This document shows, in pieces, positions 1-6,267 of a DNA stretch of 22,292 nucleotides (its first letter is position 1; each line of letters begins with the position of its first letter). Source of the stretch: Blastococcus sp. (GTDB taxonomy: Bacteria; Actinomycetota; Actinomycetes; Mycobacteriales; Geodermatophilaceae); NCBI GenBank assembly GCA_025963345.1, contig JAOPUS010000397.1:1-22292 (forward strand), given 5' to 3'. The notes below the pieces were generated by a model that searched no databases, was not told where the DNA came from, and was given only the letters and a program-made list of their open reading frames with translations. Both the position numbers and the translations under genes were made by a program.

Positions 1-1003
1 GTTCGGCGAGCGCCTCGTAGAGCGCAGCGATCTGCGGCCAGGCGGTGGCCTCGGCGGTGCGCGCACGGGCGTGACAGGCGGCGATCGCAGCCTGCAGCCC
101 GTACGGGCCCAGCCCGGAGCCGGACCCCCCGGCCCGCTCCAGGGCGGCGAGCCCGCGGCCGATCAGCACCCGGTCCCAGCGGCCGCGGTCCTGGTCGGTC
201 AGGAGCACCGGCTCACCGGTCTCGCTGATCCGGGCCCGCAGCCGCGACGCCTGGATCTCCATGAGGCCGACCAGTCCGTGGACCTCCGACTCCCCCGGGG
301 TCAGTTCGGCGAGGATGCGGCCCAGTCGCAGCGCCTCCTGGCAGAGCGCCGGACGCACCCAGTCCTGCCCCGACGTGGCCGAGTAGCCCTCGTTGAAGAC
401 CAGGTAGACGACCTCGAGCACGGATGACAGCCGGGCGGTGAACTCCGGCCCGGCCGGGACCTCGAAGGGCACCCGCGCGGCGGTGAGGGTCCGCTTGGCC
501 CGGACGATGCGTTGCGCCACGGTCGACTCGGCGACGAGGAAGGCGCGGGCGATCTCGTCGGTGGTGAGGCCGCCGATCAGCCGGAGGGTGAGCGCGACGC
601 GGGCCTCGCGGGAGAGCACCGGGTGGCAGGAGATGAACACCAGCCGCAGGACGTCGTCCTCGACGACCTCGTCGAGTGCCGCCGCCCAGTCCGGTTCCTC
701 GGCGTCGGGCAGCTCGCGGCCCAGCTCGGCGGACTTGCGCTCGAGCCGCTCCGCGCGGCGGAAGACGTCGATCGCCCGGTGCTTCGCGGTGGCCATGAGC
801 CAGGCGCCGGGTTTGGCGGGCACGCCGGTCTCCGGCCAGCGCTCGAGGGCGGCGACGAGGGCGTCCTGGGCCAACTCCTCGGCCAGTCCGACGTCGCCGG
901 TGACCCGGGTGAGCGCGCCGATCAGCTTCGCGGACTCCATCCGCCAGACGGCGTCGACGACGCGGTGCGTCGTCGACGCCGTCAGGGCCGGAGCATCGGG
1001 CAT
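1..1003 (-). CDS. ECF42-type RNA polymerase sigma factor with C-terminal helical/TPR extension (3' partial)
   Basis: Group IV (ECF) sigma factor that would direct RNA polymerase to a small regulon. The first 334 residues are visible and the C-terminus lies beyond the left edge. Region sigma-2 spans about residues 22-88 (AEELAQDALVAALERWP, then AIDVFRRAERLERK). Sigma-4 with its helix-turn-helix spans about 128-175 (LTTDEIARAFLVAESTVAQR). The long extension from about 185 contains the family hallmarks YLVFNEGYSA and LLTDQDRGRWDRV, and leads into TPR-like helices. This is the COG4941/ECF42 architecture, in which the extension, not a classical anti-sigma factor, is thought to control activity. 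The ATG shares one base with the stop of the upstream DGPF gene (TGATG), indicating translational coupling. Confidence is high for the family; the target regulon is unknown. Confidence 0.93.
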   Translation of the reverse strand, partial: MPDAPALTASTTHRVVDAVWRMESAKLIGALTRVTGDVGLAEELAQDALVAALERWPETGVPAKPGAWLMATAKHRAIDVFRRAERLERKSAELGRELPDAEEPDWAAALDEVVEDDVLRLVFISCHPVLSREARVALTLRLIGGLTTDEIARAFLVAESTVAQRIVRAKRTLTAARVPFEVPAGPEFTARLSSVLEVVYLVFNEGYSATSGQDWVRPALCQEALRLGRILAELTPGESEVHGLVGLMEIQASRLRARISETGEPVLLTDQDRGRWDRVLIGRGLAALERAGGSGSGLGPYGLQAAIAACHARARTAEATAWPQIAALYEALAE

Positions 1004-1428
1004 CAGGAGCCGTGCTGGGCTTCGACCGTGGCGCGCAGCCGGTCCTCCTGCTCGCGGAGCTCCGGGGTGAAAGCGTCGCCGAAGTCGTCGGCGGAGAAGA
1101 CCTGCCGGATCTCGATCTCCTCGTTGCGGAAGGGCGCCTTCCGGACCCACTCGATGACCTCCTCGCGGGAGGAGACCTCGAGAATCCAGAAGCCGGCGAT
1201 GAGCTCCTTGGTCTCGGCGAAGGGACCGTCGACGACGGTGGTGCCGCCGTCGTCGTCGAAACGGACGCGGGCACCCTTCGAGCTGGGGTGCAGTCCCTCG
1301 CCGGCCAGCATGACGCCGGCCTTCACCAGCTCCTCGTTGAAGGCGCCCATCTCGGCGAGCTCCTGCTCGGTGGGCATGACGCCGTTCTCGGTGTCCTCGT
1401 TGGCCTTGACGATCACCATGTAACGCAT
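1003..1428 (-). CDS. DGPF/YCII-related domain protein, partner of the ECF42 sigma factor
   Basis: A 141-residue protein of the YCII-related family, a small ferredoxin-like alpha/beta fold. The family motif DGPFAETKELIAGFWILEV is at about residues 72-90, and the N-terminus MRYMVIVKANEDTE is typical. The start chosen is the ATG at 1428, preceded by a purine-rich GAGAGGGAG ribosome binding site; the longer in-frame GTG reading would add 36 low-complexity residues. The gene is directly upstream of and coupled to the ECF42 sigma factor, the classic pairing for this sigma group. The biochemical role of DGPF proteins is not established; a signalling or detoxification role is only proposed. An ECF42-like promoter sits 73 bases upstream, so expression is probably driven by the sigma factor of the same operon. 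Confidence 0.93.
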   Translation of the reverse strand: MRYMVIVKANEDTENGVMPTEQELAEMGAFNEELVKAGVMLAGEGLHPSSKGARVRFDDDGGTTVVDGPFAETKELIAGFWILEVSSREEVIEWVRKAPFRNEEIEIRQVFSADDFGDAFTPELREQEDRLRATVEAQHGS

Positions 1429-1500
1429 CGCTGGATCTCCCTCTCGTGTCGAGAACGGGGGCCGGTCCACGCGGCCGGCTCGACCCCGCTCTACTGACAC

Positions 1501-1527
1501 GTCGAACGAGCCTCGCCCGGATCGACA
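1501..1527 (-). promoter_or_regulatory. ECF42-type promoter of the DGPF-sigma operon
   Basis: On the minus strand TGTCGA (1527-1522), 17 bases, then CGAC (1504-1501). This matches the -35 TGTCGA and -10 CGA/TC motif recalled for ECF42 promoters in Streptomyces. It lies 73 bases upstream of the DGPF start in the correct orientation. The match is seen directly; autoregulation is inferred. Confidence 0.7.
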
Positions 1528-1547
1528 CTGCCGCACAAGATTCTTTT

Positions 1548-1565
1548 CCGGCCGATGTCGGCCGG
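1548..1565. terminator. Small GC-rich hairpin downstream of the LppU-like gene
   Basis: A perfect inverted repeat CCGGCCGA-TG-TCGGCCGG lies about 35 bases beyond the stop of the minus-strand gene ending at 1600. There is no T-tract on the minus strand after it, so it is a weak terminator candidate separating that gene from the DGPF operon. Confidence 0.35.
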
Positions 1566-1599
1566 CCGGCCCGGAACGGGCGAGCAGGTCAGAACAGCG

Positions 1600-2034
1600 T
1601 CAGAGCGACGCTGCGCAGTAGACCGTGCCCTTCTCGGTGATCATCGAGCCGGACGCCCACAGGGCGGCCTCGGCGGTCTCGAACGCCGAGCAGCTGGCCG
1701 GGTCCGCCATGAAGTCGGCCTCGGTCTTCTTCTCGTCCTCGGTGCCGACGATCTTGAGGTCGGCGTCGCCGGAGTCGCAGTCGACGACCTCGAAGTCGCT
1801 CTCGCTCTTCATGTGCACGCAGTCGTCGACCTTCGGGTCACCGATGCCGAAGCCGCCGGTGAGGGCGTACGCGCCGCCCACGCCGACGACGACGACGGTG
1901 CCGGCCAGTGAGGCCCACTTCTTGGTGCTGCTCTTCTTCTCCGGCTGCGCCTGCGGGTCGTTCTGCGGTGCCCAGGCGCCCTCGGGGGTGCCGGGCTGGC
2001 CCGGTGCGGTGTGGTCGGGGCCGGGGTGGGTCAT
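1600..2034 (-). CDS. LppU/SCO3897-like membrane-anchored protein
   Basis: A 144-residue protein with a Pro/Gln/Gly-rich cytoplasmic N-terminus (1-38), one membrane helix (about 41-60, SLAGTVVVVGVGGAYALTG) and a small extracytoplasmic domain. Cysteines at 72, 86, 115 and 140 could form two disulfides. The pattern D-x-C-V near 70-73 followed by the spaced cysteines resembles the actinobacterial LppU/SCO3897 family, whose function is unknown. Unlike true LppU lipoproteins there is no lipobox, so anchoring is by the N-terminal helix. The start is the ATG at 2034, with AGGAG at good spacing. The reading frame stays open for about 140 codons upstream; that extension includes some protein-like sequence just before the ATG, but the ribosome binding site favours this start. 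Confidence 0.75.
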   Translation of the reverse strand: MTHPGPDHTAPGQPGTPEGAWAPQNDPQAQPEKKSSTKKWASLAGTVVVVGVGGAYALTGGFGIGDPKVDDCVHMKSESDFEVVDCDSGDADLKIVGTEDEKKTEADFMADPASCSAFETAEAALWASGSMITEKGTVYCAASL

Positions 2035-2070
2035 GGCTGCTCCTGTGAACTCGATGAGAATCGTGCGATC

Positions 2071-2091
2071 CCGGTGAGCTTCACTGACCGG
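2071..2091. promoter_or_regulatory. Inverted repeat upstream of the LppU-like gene
   Basis: CCGGT(2071-2075) pairs with ACCGG(2087-2091), and GTGA(2074-2077) can alternatively pair with TCAC(2081-2084). It lies 37-57 bases upstream of the ATG at 2034, so it could be an operator or a 5' leader hairpin. No regulator is identified. Confidence 0.25.
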
Positions 2092-2224
2092 GTTACTGAC
2101 CTGGGCGTTCCACACGTCCCCGTCGGCCTCGAAGCGGTAACGACCAGTTCCTGGCGGCCCGGCAGCCCCATCTGCCCCAATCGGGCGGCCGAGTGGACGA
2201 CTGCACGCCGGGTAGGGAGTCCCG

Positions 2225-2608
2225 GTGAGCGACGAGACGGGACCGGGTGGGTTCGCGGGGCGGCTGGGCGCAGTGGTCGAGAAGGCCGACGAGGGCACCG
2301 CGCACCTGGGGTTCGAGGCGACGGAGGAGCACCTCAACCCGGCCGGGACGGTGCACGGCGGCGTCCTGGCCACCCTGGTGGACACGGCCATGGGGACGGC
2401 GGTCCGCAGCGCCACCGGGGACGGCGACGTTCCGGCGACCAGCCAGCTCACCGTCACCTACCTGCGGCCCGGAAAACCGGGACGGCTGCAGGTCACTGCC
2501 CGTGTCCGCACCCGCGGCGAGCACCTGACGGTGTGCGAGGCCGACATCGAGCAGGACGGCCGAAGCCTCGTGCACGCCGTCGCCACCTTTGCCCTCCTGC
2601 ACGACTGA
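2225..2608 (+). CDS. PaaI-family hotdog-fold thioesterase
   Basis: A 127-residue single-domain hotdog protein expected to hydrolyse acyl- or aryl-CoA thioesters in the cytoplasm, acting as a tetramer. The signature HLNPAGTVHGGVLATLVDTA lies at about residues 36-55: HGG at 44-46 starts the central helix and Asp53 is the likely catalytic carboxylate. The C-terminal half has the expected strand pattern (SQLTVTYLRPGKPGRLQVTARV). The GTG start at 2225 follows GGGAG a few bases upstream. It stands alone on the plus strand, divergent from the LppU-like gene. The CoA ester substrate cannot be told from sequence, and no phenylacetate genes are nearby. Confidence 0.9.
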   Translation: MSDETGPGGFAGRLGAVVEKADEGTAHLGFEATEEHLNPAGTVHGGVLATLVDTAMGTAVRSATGDGDVPATSQLTVTYLRPGKPGRLQVTARVRTRGEHLTVCEADIEQDGRSLVHAVATFALLHD

Positions 2609-2615
2609 CCCAGCC

Positions 2616-2636
2616 CGGCACTCGATCGGGGTGCCG
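2616..2636 (+). terminator. Weak hairpin after the thioesterase gene
   Basis: CGGCAC (2616-2621) and GTGCCG (2631-2636) form a short stem starting 8 bases after the stop codon at 2608. There is no T-run. The following stretch to about 2870 holds no gene that I can support. Confidence 0.3.
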
Positions 2637-2883
2637 CAGCGTCCGGCGCGTCACCCGACAGGGTGGCGACGTCCGAACCGGACGGCGGGACAGGCGCCCC
2701 AGCTGCCGGGTGGGCGCCAGTGACCTGCGTCGCAAAACCGCAGTTCAGCAGCCCTGTCGACACGCCCGGTCACCCTGCCGACCGGAGGCGATCGGGCGTA
2801 CACGAACGCGCGTCGCAAGCCGCTGGGGCTGGCGCACCTGAGTAGCGTCAGAGCCGAACATCTCTTCTTACAGGAGGCACCCC

Positions 2884-3120
2884 GTCGCCACGACGCATGG
2901 ACGCTGCGCCGAAGCCCATCTGGGTTGCCCCTGCCGGGGCGACCAGACCATCCACGAGGAACGGTCCAAGGAGATCGCCGAAGCCCGGGCTCATCCCCAG
3001 GAGACCGTCAACTGCCCCGAGTGCGGCGCCTTGACCACGCCGCTGAACATCGTCACGTGGGGACACTGCCGCGCGTGCCGGACGGCGCAGTCGCGAGAGA
3101 TGTACCCGCTCCGCTGGTAG
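2884..3120 (+). CDS. Small zinc-ribbon protein with an apparent GTC start codon
   Basis: Codon usage strongly supports a coding frame ending at the TAG at 3118-3120, with two CxxC pairs near the C-terminus (NCPECGALT and HCRACRTAQ), i.e. a rubredoxin-like zinc ribbon. More cysteines sit near the N-terminus (GRCAEAHLGCPCRGD). The frame is open from 2842 but contains no ATG, GTG or TTG before TTG at 3031, which falls inside the zinc ribbon. A perfect AGGAGG at 2872-2877 is followed after six bases by GTC at 2884, exactly where a start is expected; read from there the product is 78 residues. Either GTC is used, a GTG has mutated or been mis-sequenced, or the gene is inactivated. The ATG at 2897 is in another frame and stops early. 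Function unknown. Confidence 0.55.
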   Translation, partial: VATTHGRCAEAHLGCPCRGDQTIHEERSKEIAEARAHPQETVNCPECGALTTPLNIVTWGHCRACRTAQSREMYPLRW

Positions 3121-3179
3121 ACCGCCCGCTTCCCCCGGGCCGCACGCATGGACGTGCCCGCACGGGGGACGATGCGGGC

Positions 3180-3461
3180 ATGACCACTGCGACCTGGAAC
3201 GGCGTCGTCGTCGCCGAGTCCGACGACATCGTCACCGTCGAGGGCAACGCCTACTTCCCGCGCGAGACCGTGCGCGACGACGTCCTGCGGCCCTCCGAGC
3301 ACCACACCGTCTGCCCGTGGAAGGGCACGGCCTCCTACTACGACCTCGAGGTCGACGGGCAGGTCAACCGCGACGCCGTCTGGTACTACCCCACGCCCAA
3401 GGACGCCGCGAAGGAGATCGCGGGCCGCGTGGCGTTCTGGCACGGCGTCGAGGTCTGCTGA
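3180..3461 (+). CDS. DUF427 domain protein
   Basis: A 93-residue protein that is a single DUF427 domain (Pfam NTP_transf_9 name). Typical features are the N-terminal TWNGVVVAESDD, the central EGNAYFPRETV and SEHHTVCPWKGTASYYDL, and the C-terminal WYYPTPKDAAKEIAGRVAFW. The fold is a small beta barrel-like domain; despite the Pfam name no enzymatic activity is secure. The ATG at 3180 has a GGGGGA about ten bases upstream. An in-frame open stretch precedes it but is out of frame with the zinc-ribbon gene and looks non-coding. The next gene converges from the minus strand with a 12-base gap. Confidence 0.92.
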   Translation: MTTATWNGVVVAESDDIVTVEGNAYFPRETVRDDVLRPSEHHTVCPWKGTASYYDLEVDGQVNRDAVWYYPTPKDAAKEIAGRVAFWHGVEVC

Positions 3462-3473
3462 GCGGACCCGCGA

Positions 3474-3884
3474 TCAGCGGGAGGGCCGGGCGCCGGCCAG
3501 CTCGCGCGCGATGGCCGCGGCTTCGTCGTCCAGTTGCTTGGCGACGGATTCGCTGAACGCGTCGTAGGCGGCGTCGGGCGTCACGCCCAGGGCCGCGGCG
3601 ATGTGGTCCCAGCTCGCACCGCCGCGCAGCGCCGCCCGGATCCCGATCAGCTGGCTGTCGTGCGCCTTGCGGGCTATCACCTCACCCAGGGCCAGCAGCT
3701 CGAGCGCCTCGTAGCTGTCGAGCGAGGTGTCGCTGCCCTTCATCGCGTTCCAGTGGTCCTCGTCGTCGTCGTGGACGGTGTTGAGCGCGGAACCTCCGCT
3801 GTCGCGGCGGCTGAGGAAGTCCAGGCGGGTCGCGGCCGTGGTCAGAGTGAACTCCGGCTCGAGGGCCTCGGGGGTGATGCTCAT
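3474..3884 (-). CDS. Hypothetical protein with C-terminal helix-turn-helix-like segment
   Basis: A 136-residue acidic protein. The N-terminal half (about 10-55) is polar with a run of aspartates (VHDDDEDHW). Residues 55-80 form a likely amphipathic helix (DSYEALELLALGEVIARKAHD). Residues 85-112 (RGGASWDHIAAALGVTPDAA) match the form of a helix-turn-helix seen in actinobacterial proteins of the GASWxxIxxALGV type. The ATG at 3884 is preceded by GGAAGG; an in-frame GTG at 3929 would add 15 residues but lacks a better site. DNA binding is possible but not shown. No target operator is evident and the family is not one I recognise. Confidence 0.75.
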   Translation of the reverse strand: MSITPEALEPEFTLTTAATRLDFLSRRDSGGSALNTVHDDDEDHWNAMKGSDTSLDSYEALELLALGEVIARKAHDSQLIGIRAALRGGASWDHIAAALGVTPDAAYDAFSESVAKQLDDEAAAIARELAGARPSR

Positions 3885-3993
3885 GTCCGGAGCCTTCCCC
3901 GCCCGCGTCGGCGCGCCAAACTCCCGCACCGTGTGATGACCGTGACGCGCGCGTTACACGCAGGGCGCGACGGAGTCGGCACGGAGACGCACA

Positions 3994-4027
3994 GAGGGCC
4001 CGCATCCCGAATGGGATGCGGGCCCTC
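3994..4027 (-). terminator. Perfect 15-bp hairpin downstream of the ferritin-like gene
   Basis: GAGGGCCCGCATCCC (3994-4008), loop GAAT, then its exact complement (4013-4027). It is the second of two tandem hairpins after the stop of the minus-strand gene ending at 4087. There is no U-tract, as is common for actinobacterial terminators. Confidence 0.7.
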
Positions 4028-4031
4028 CAGG

Positions 4032-4079
4032 CCCCGTCCGGAGGCTCACCCGAGCTTGCGAGAGGTGAGAGGGACGGGG
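4032..4079 (-). terminator. Long structured stem directly after the ferritin-like gene
   Basis: CCCCGTCC (4032-4039) pairs with GGACGGGG (4072-4079), and inside it CTCACC (4045-4050) pairs with GGTGAG (4064-4069). It starts 8 bases beyond the stop and with the next hairpin forms a tandem terminator or 3' stabilising structure. Confidence 0.5.
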
Positions 4080-4086
4080 TCCTTTC

Positions 4087-5058
4087 TCAGCTGCGGACGC
4101 CCACGGCCTCCTTGGCCAGTTCGGCCAGCTGGGTCTGCGCGGCGCTGGCCACGTTCGACCGGTTCTTGTGCGCCTCCTCGTAGTGGATGACCACGTGGAT
4201 GTCGTTCGGCGTCTTCAGGTCCTTGATGGCCTTGATCGCGTCGGCGACGGTGAGCTCGTCGTACTTCTTGATCGGCAGCTCGTCGGCGGAGACGTCGCCG
4301 AGCTCCTCGCGAGCGGACCGGGCGGCCTTGGCCACGTCCGTGTTGCCCTCACGGTCGGCGACCTGCTCGGCGCGCCGCAGCGTGGCGCCGCGGCCGGCGG
4401 TCAGGGTCTCGCGGACGGCGTCGGTCAGGGCGGAGGCCCGCTCGGTGACCGCGTTGAAGCGCTCGGAGGTCTCCTCGCCGGCCTGCTTCACGGTGTCAAC
4501 GGCGTTGTTGACCGTGTTGGCCCAGAAGCGGACCGGGGCGTTGACGGCGCGGGCGACCCCGCCGGCGACCTTCTGCACCGGGGTGGCGACCAGGGCGGCG
4601 GGGCCACCCATGGCCTCCTCGGCGAGAACCACGGTCAGCCACTCGACGGTGGCCTCGTGGGCCGTGATGAGCTTCTCGGCGAGCTGGCGGACCTTCGCCT
4701 GGCCGGCCTGGTCGGCCAGCACCTTGAGGTACGTGGCGCGGTCGTGCAGCTGGTGCTCGAGCTGCAGGTCGGTCAGCAGGGCCTCCTCGAGGGGAGCGGC
4801 CTGCTCGAAGGTGGCCTTGAGGACGGCGGCCAGCCGGCCGAGCGCGGGGGTCACGACGTCCGGGACACCACCGAGCGAGCGGAGCTGCTCGGTGATCTCG
4901 AGGCTGCGCTTCGCAGCATTGTCGGCGTTCTGCGTGAGTTCGCGACGGACCGCATCGGTGCGGGCCTGCGAGATGCGGGTGCGTGCGACCTGCTCTTCGG
5001 TCTGCGTGAGCAGGACGAGGGCGCGCAACTGGTTGATGAGCTTGTGGTTGTCGGTCAT
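4087..5058 (-). CDS. Ferritin-like helical-bundle protein with C-terminal DUF8129-like domain
   Basis: A 323-residue, almost wholly helical protein. Residues about 1-160 resemble a four-helix ferritin-like bundle (EEQVARTRISQARTDAVRR; EEALLTDLQLEHQLHDRATYL; AHEATVEWLTVVLAEE), with Glu/His pairs that could be metal ligands. Residues 165-255 are Ala/Val-rich amphipathic helices (PVQKVAGGVARAVNAPVRFW; ERFNAVTERASALTDAVRETL), a membrane- or lipid-droplet-associating type. The last 60 residues (LPIKKYDELTVADAIKAIKD ... YEEAHKNR) fit the short actinobacterial domain with a P-I-x-x-Y-D-x-L start and Y-E-x-x-H-x-N-R end. The ATG at 5058 has GGAG upstream; a longer reading frame would cross the palindrome at 5132. 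Likely a single-gene transcript. A stress or iron role is inference. Confidence 0.75.
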   Translation of the reverse strand: MTDNHKLINQLRALVLLTQTEEQVARTRISQARTDAVRRELTQNADNAAKRSLEITEQLRSLGGVPDVVTPALGRLAAVLKATFEQAAPLEEALLTDLQLEHQLHDRATYLKVLADQAGQAKVRQLAEKLITAHEATVEWLTVVLAEEAMGGPAALVATPVQKVAGGVARAVNAPVRFWANTVNNAVDTVKQAGEETSERFNAVTERASALTDAVRETLTAGRGATLRRAEQVADREGNTDVAKAARSAREELGDVSADELPIKKYDELTVADAIKAIKDLKTPNDIHVVIHYEEAHKNRSNVASAAQTQLAELAKEAVGVRS

Positions 5059-5120
5059 GACAAGGAACTCCAGGGATTCGGGGATGACCTGACGGTCTCT
5101 GGCATGCCCCGCATCCCGGG

Positions 5121-5151
5121 CTGCTAACTCCAGCAAGCAACTTGCTAGCAG
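5121..5151 (-). promoter_or_regulatory. Nested palindrome, likely operator of the ferritin-like gene
   Basis: AGCAAG-CAA-CTTGCT (5132-5146) is a perfect 6-bp inverted repeat, and CTGCTA (5121-5126) with TAGCAG (5146-5151) forms an outer overlapping pair. It lies 63-93 bases upstream of the start at 5058, where a promoter should be, in a locally AT-richer patch. It looks like a dimeric repressor site (MarR/TetR style), but the regulator is not identified. Confidence 0.5.
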
Positions 5152-5178
5152 TGAGATGCGTCACGTCGGTTCCGATAC

Positions 5179-5268
5179 TCAGCTGGGCGGCTGGTAGTCC
5201 TCAGCCACCCCGAGCACCTCGCCCAGCGCCCTCAGCTCCGCCTCGAAGACGGGTTCGGCGTCGTCGAC
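5179..5268 (-). pseudogene. 3' remnant of a minus-strand gene
   Basis: About 30 codons ending in a TGA at 5179-5181 have strong actinobacterial codon usage and a protein-like product (EPVFEAELRALGEVLGVAED, then YQPPS). Upstream of about 5270 the same frame changes abruptly to Arg/Pro-rich shadow sequence with no plausible start. It therefore looks like the C-terminal tail of a gene whose 5' part is gone. The parent family was not recognised. Confidence 0.45.
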
Positions 5269-5270
5269 GG

Positions 5271-5354
5271 CTCTACGCGCGCTACGGGATCCGGGAGTCC
5301 GACGGCGAGCCGTCGCCCACGCCCGAGGAACGCGAACTGGCCGGCGCCCGCTGA
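5271..5354 (+). pseudogene. 3' remnant of a plus-strand gene
   Basis: About 27 codons ending in the TGA at 5352-5354 read as a natural C-terminus (LYARYGIRESDGEPSPTPEE, then RELAGAR) with GC-rich third positions. Upstream of about 5268 the frame becomes low-complexity Arg/Pro. The stop is followed four bases later by a perfect terminator palindrome, which supports a once-real gene. With the minus-strand remnant it makes two gene tails fused at their lost 5' ends. Confidence 0.45.
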
Positions 5355-5358
5355 CCTC

Positions 5359-5392
5359 GAAGCCGGACTTTCCGCGCGGAAAGTCCGGCTTC
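5359..5392. terminator. Bidirectional terminator, perfect 34-base palindrome
   Basis: GAAGCCGGACTTTCCGC (5359-5375) is followed directly by its exact complement (5376-5392), with an effective four-base loop. It sits between the plus-strand remnant ending at 5354 and the minus-strand zinc-ribbon gene ending at 5401, so it can serve both strands. Confidence 0.8.
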
Positions 5393-5400
5393 ACGGGCGG

Positions 5401-5613
5401 TCAGACGGTCGCGGCGATCTGCTCCTGGGGCACCGGGGGGCGCTGGCGCACCCGGAACCGGAGCACCGGCTGGGTGTCGTCGTTCTCGAGGGCGCGCGGG
5501 GCCAGCCGGACCCGGCGCGGCGGGAGCTGGGACGGCGGCATGAGCTTCCCGCAGCCGACGCAGTACCGGCCTCGCTGCTCGACGGCGTTGCAGTGCGCGC
5601 ACGACGACGACAT
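5401..5613 (-). CDS. Small zinc-ribbon protein
   Basis: A 70-residue protein. Its N-terminus holds two CxxC knuckles (CAHCNAVEQRGRYCVGCG, about residues 5-22), a classic zinc ribbon as found at the ends of actinobacterial membrane or regulatory proteins. The rest is basic and proline-rich without a recognised domain (PSQLPPRRVRLAPRALENDD; FRVRQRPPVPQEQ). The ATG at 5613 has a strong GAGGAGG seven bases upstream, which decides against the longer frame. It is separated from the upstream Nudix gene by 149 bases, so it may have its own promoter. Function unknown; nucleic-acid or protein binding is possible. Confidence 0.8.
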   Translation of the reverse strand: MSSSCAHCNAVEQRGRYCVGCGKLMPPSQLPPRRVRLAPRALENDDTQPVLRFRVRQRPPVPQEQIAATV

Positions 5614-5762
5614 GGTGCCTCCTCGAACTGGTGCATCCCCCCTGAGTGGGCCTGGGCGGACCATCGCAGGTCAGGACGACGGATCTGGACGATTCCCGTC
5701 CCGTGGGACGAGCCGTAACCGGACCGTCACCTTGGCCACGGGGCGACCGGACGGTGTCGGCG

Positions 5763-6233
5763 TCACTCCGGCGTCGGCAGGCGCCCCAGCAGCCGGTCGA
5801 GGAAGCCGACCTGGCCCTTCACCAGCTTCGTGCGGGCCTCCTCCACCTCGAACCAGACCGCCCGGTCGATCTCGGGGAACTCCTGGATGCGTCCCGAGCG
5901 CGGCGGCCACTCCAGCTGGAAGGTGTTGCTGACGGCAGCCGAGGCGTCGAGATCACCCTCCGCCGCCCAGACGGTGAGCACCTTGCTGCTGGTCGTGCGG
6001 AGCTCGCCGAGGGGCAGGAAGTCCGCCGCGGGGACCGGCGTCCCCAGTTCCTCCTCGAACTCCCGGCAGGCGACGGCGAAGGCGTTCTCTCCCGGGCCGT
6101 ACTCGCCCTTCGGGATCGACCACCCCCCGGCGTCCTTCCGCGCCCAGAACGGGCCGCCCATGTGCCCGATCAGTACCTCTCGTCCGCCCGCGCCCGCACG
6201 GTGCAGCAGGATCCCGGCACTCGTCCGCGGCAT
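5763..6233 (-). CDS. Nudix (MutT-like) hydrolase
   Basis: A 156-residue Nudix hydrolase expected to cleave a nucleoside diphosphate linked to another moiety, using Mg2+. The Nudix box is intact: Gly43, Glu49, then REFEEELG (57-64), fitting GX5EX7REUXEEXGU, with Glu61 and Glu62 as metal ligands. It begins MPRTSAGILLHRAGAG with a GGHMGGPFW-like loop (LIGHMGGPFWARKDAGGWSI), a form seen in predicted NUDIX proteins annotated as nucleotide or RNA-cap-like hydrolases. The ATG at 6233 is preceded by GGGGGGA. It lies 34 bases after the isochorismatase-family gene on the same strand and may be the last gene of that operon, but no metabolic link is obvious. Substrate unknown. Confidence 0.9.
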   Translation of the reverse strand: MPRTSAGILLHRAGAGGREVLIGHMGGPFWARKDAGGWSIPKGEYGPGENAFAVACREFEEELGTPVPAADFLPLGELRTTSSKVLTVWAAEGDLDASAAVSNTFQLEWPPRSGRIQEFPEIDRAVWFEVEEARTKLVKGQVGFLDRLLGRLPTPE

Positions 6234-6267
6234 CGTCCCCCCAGGATCACATGGCCATCGTGGCCGC

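Noticed and set aside
213..1274. Long minus-strand open frame of 353 codons over the sigma factor and DGPF genes
   Set aside because: It is a shadow: the product is Arg/Ser/Pro-rich low complexity, while the overlapping frames match ECF42 and DGPF proteins.
2755..2782. TGTCGA-N18-CGAC on the plus strand upstream of the zinc-ribbon gene, like an ECF42 promoter
   Set aside because: The spacing is one base off that of the operon promoter, the motif is short and expected by chance in GC-rich DNA, and no DGPF gene follows.
2663..2845. 60-codon plus-strand open frame between thioesterase and zinc-ribbon genes
   Set aside because: No ribosome binding site, no protein-like pattern and weak third-position bias.
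5697..5710. CGTCCC-GT-GGGACG hairpin between the Nudix and zinc-ribbon genes
   Set aside because: A six-base stem with a two-base loop is too weak to call a terminator.
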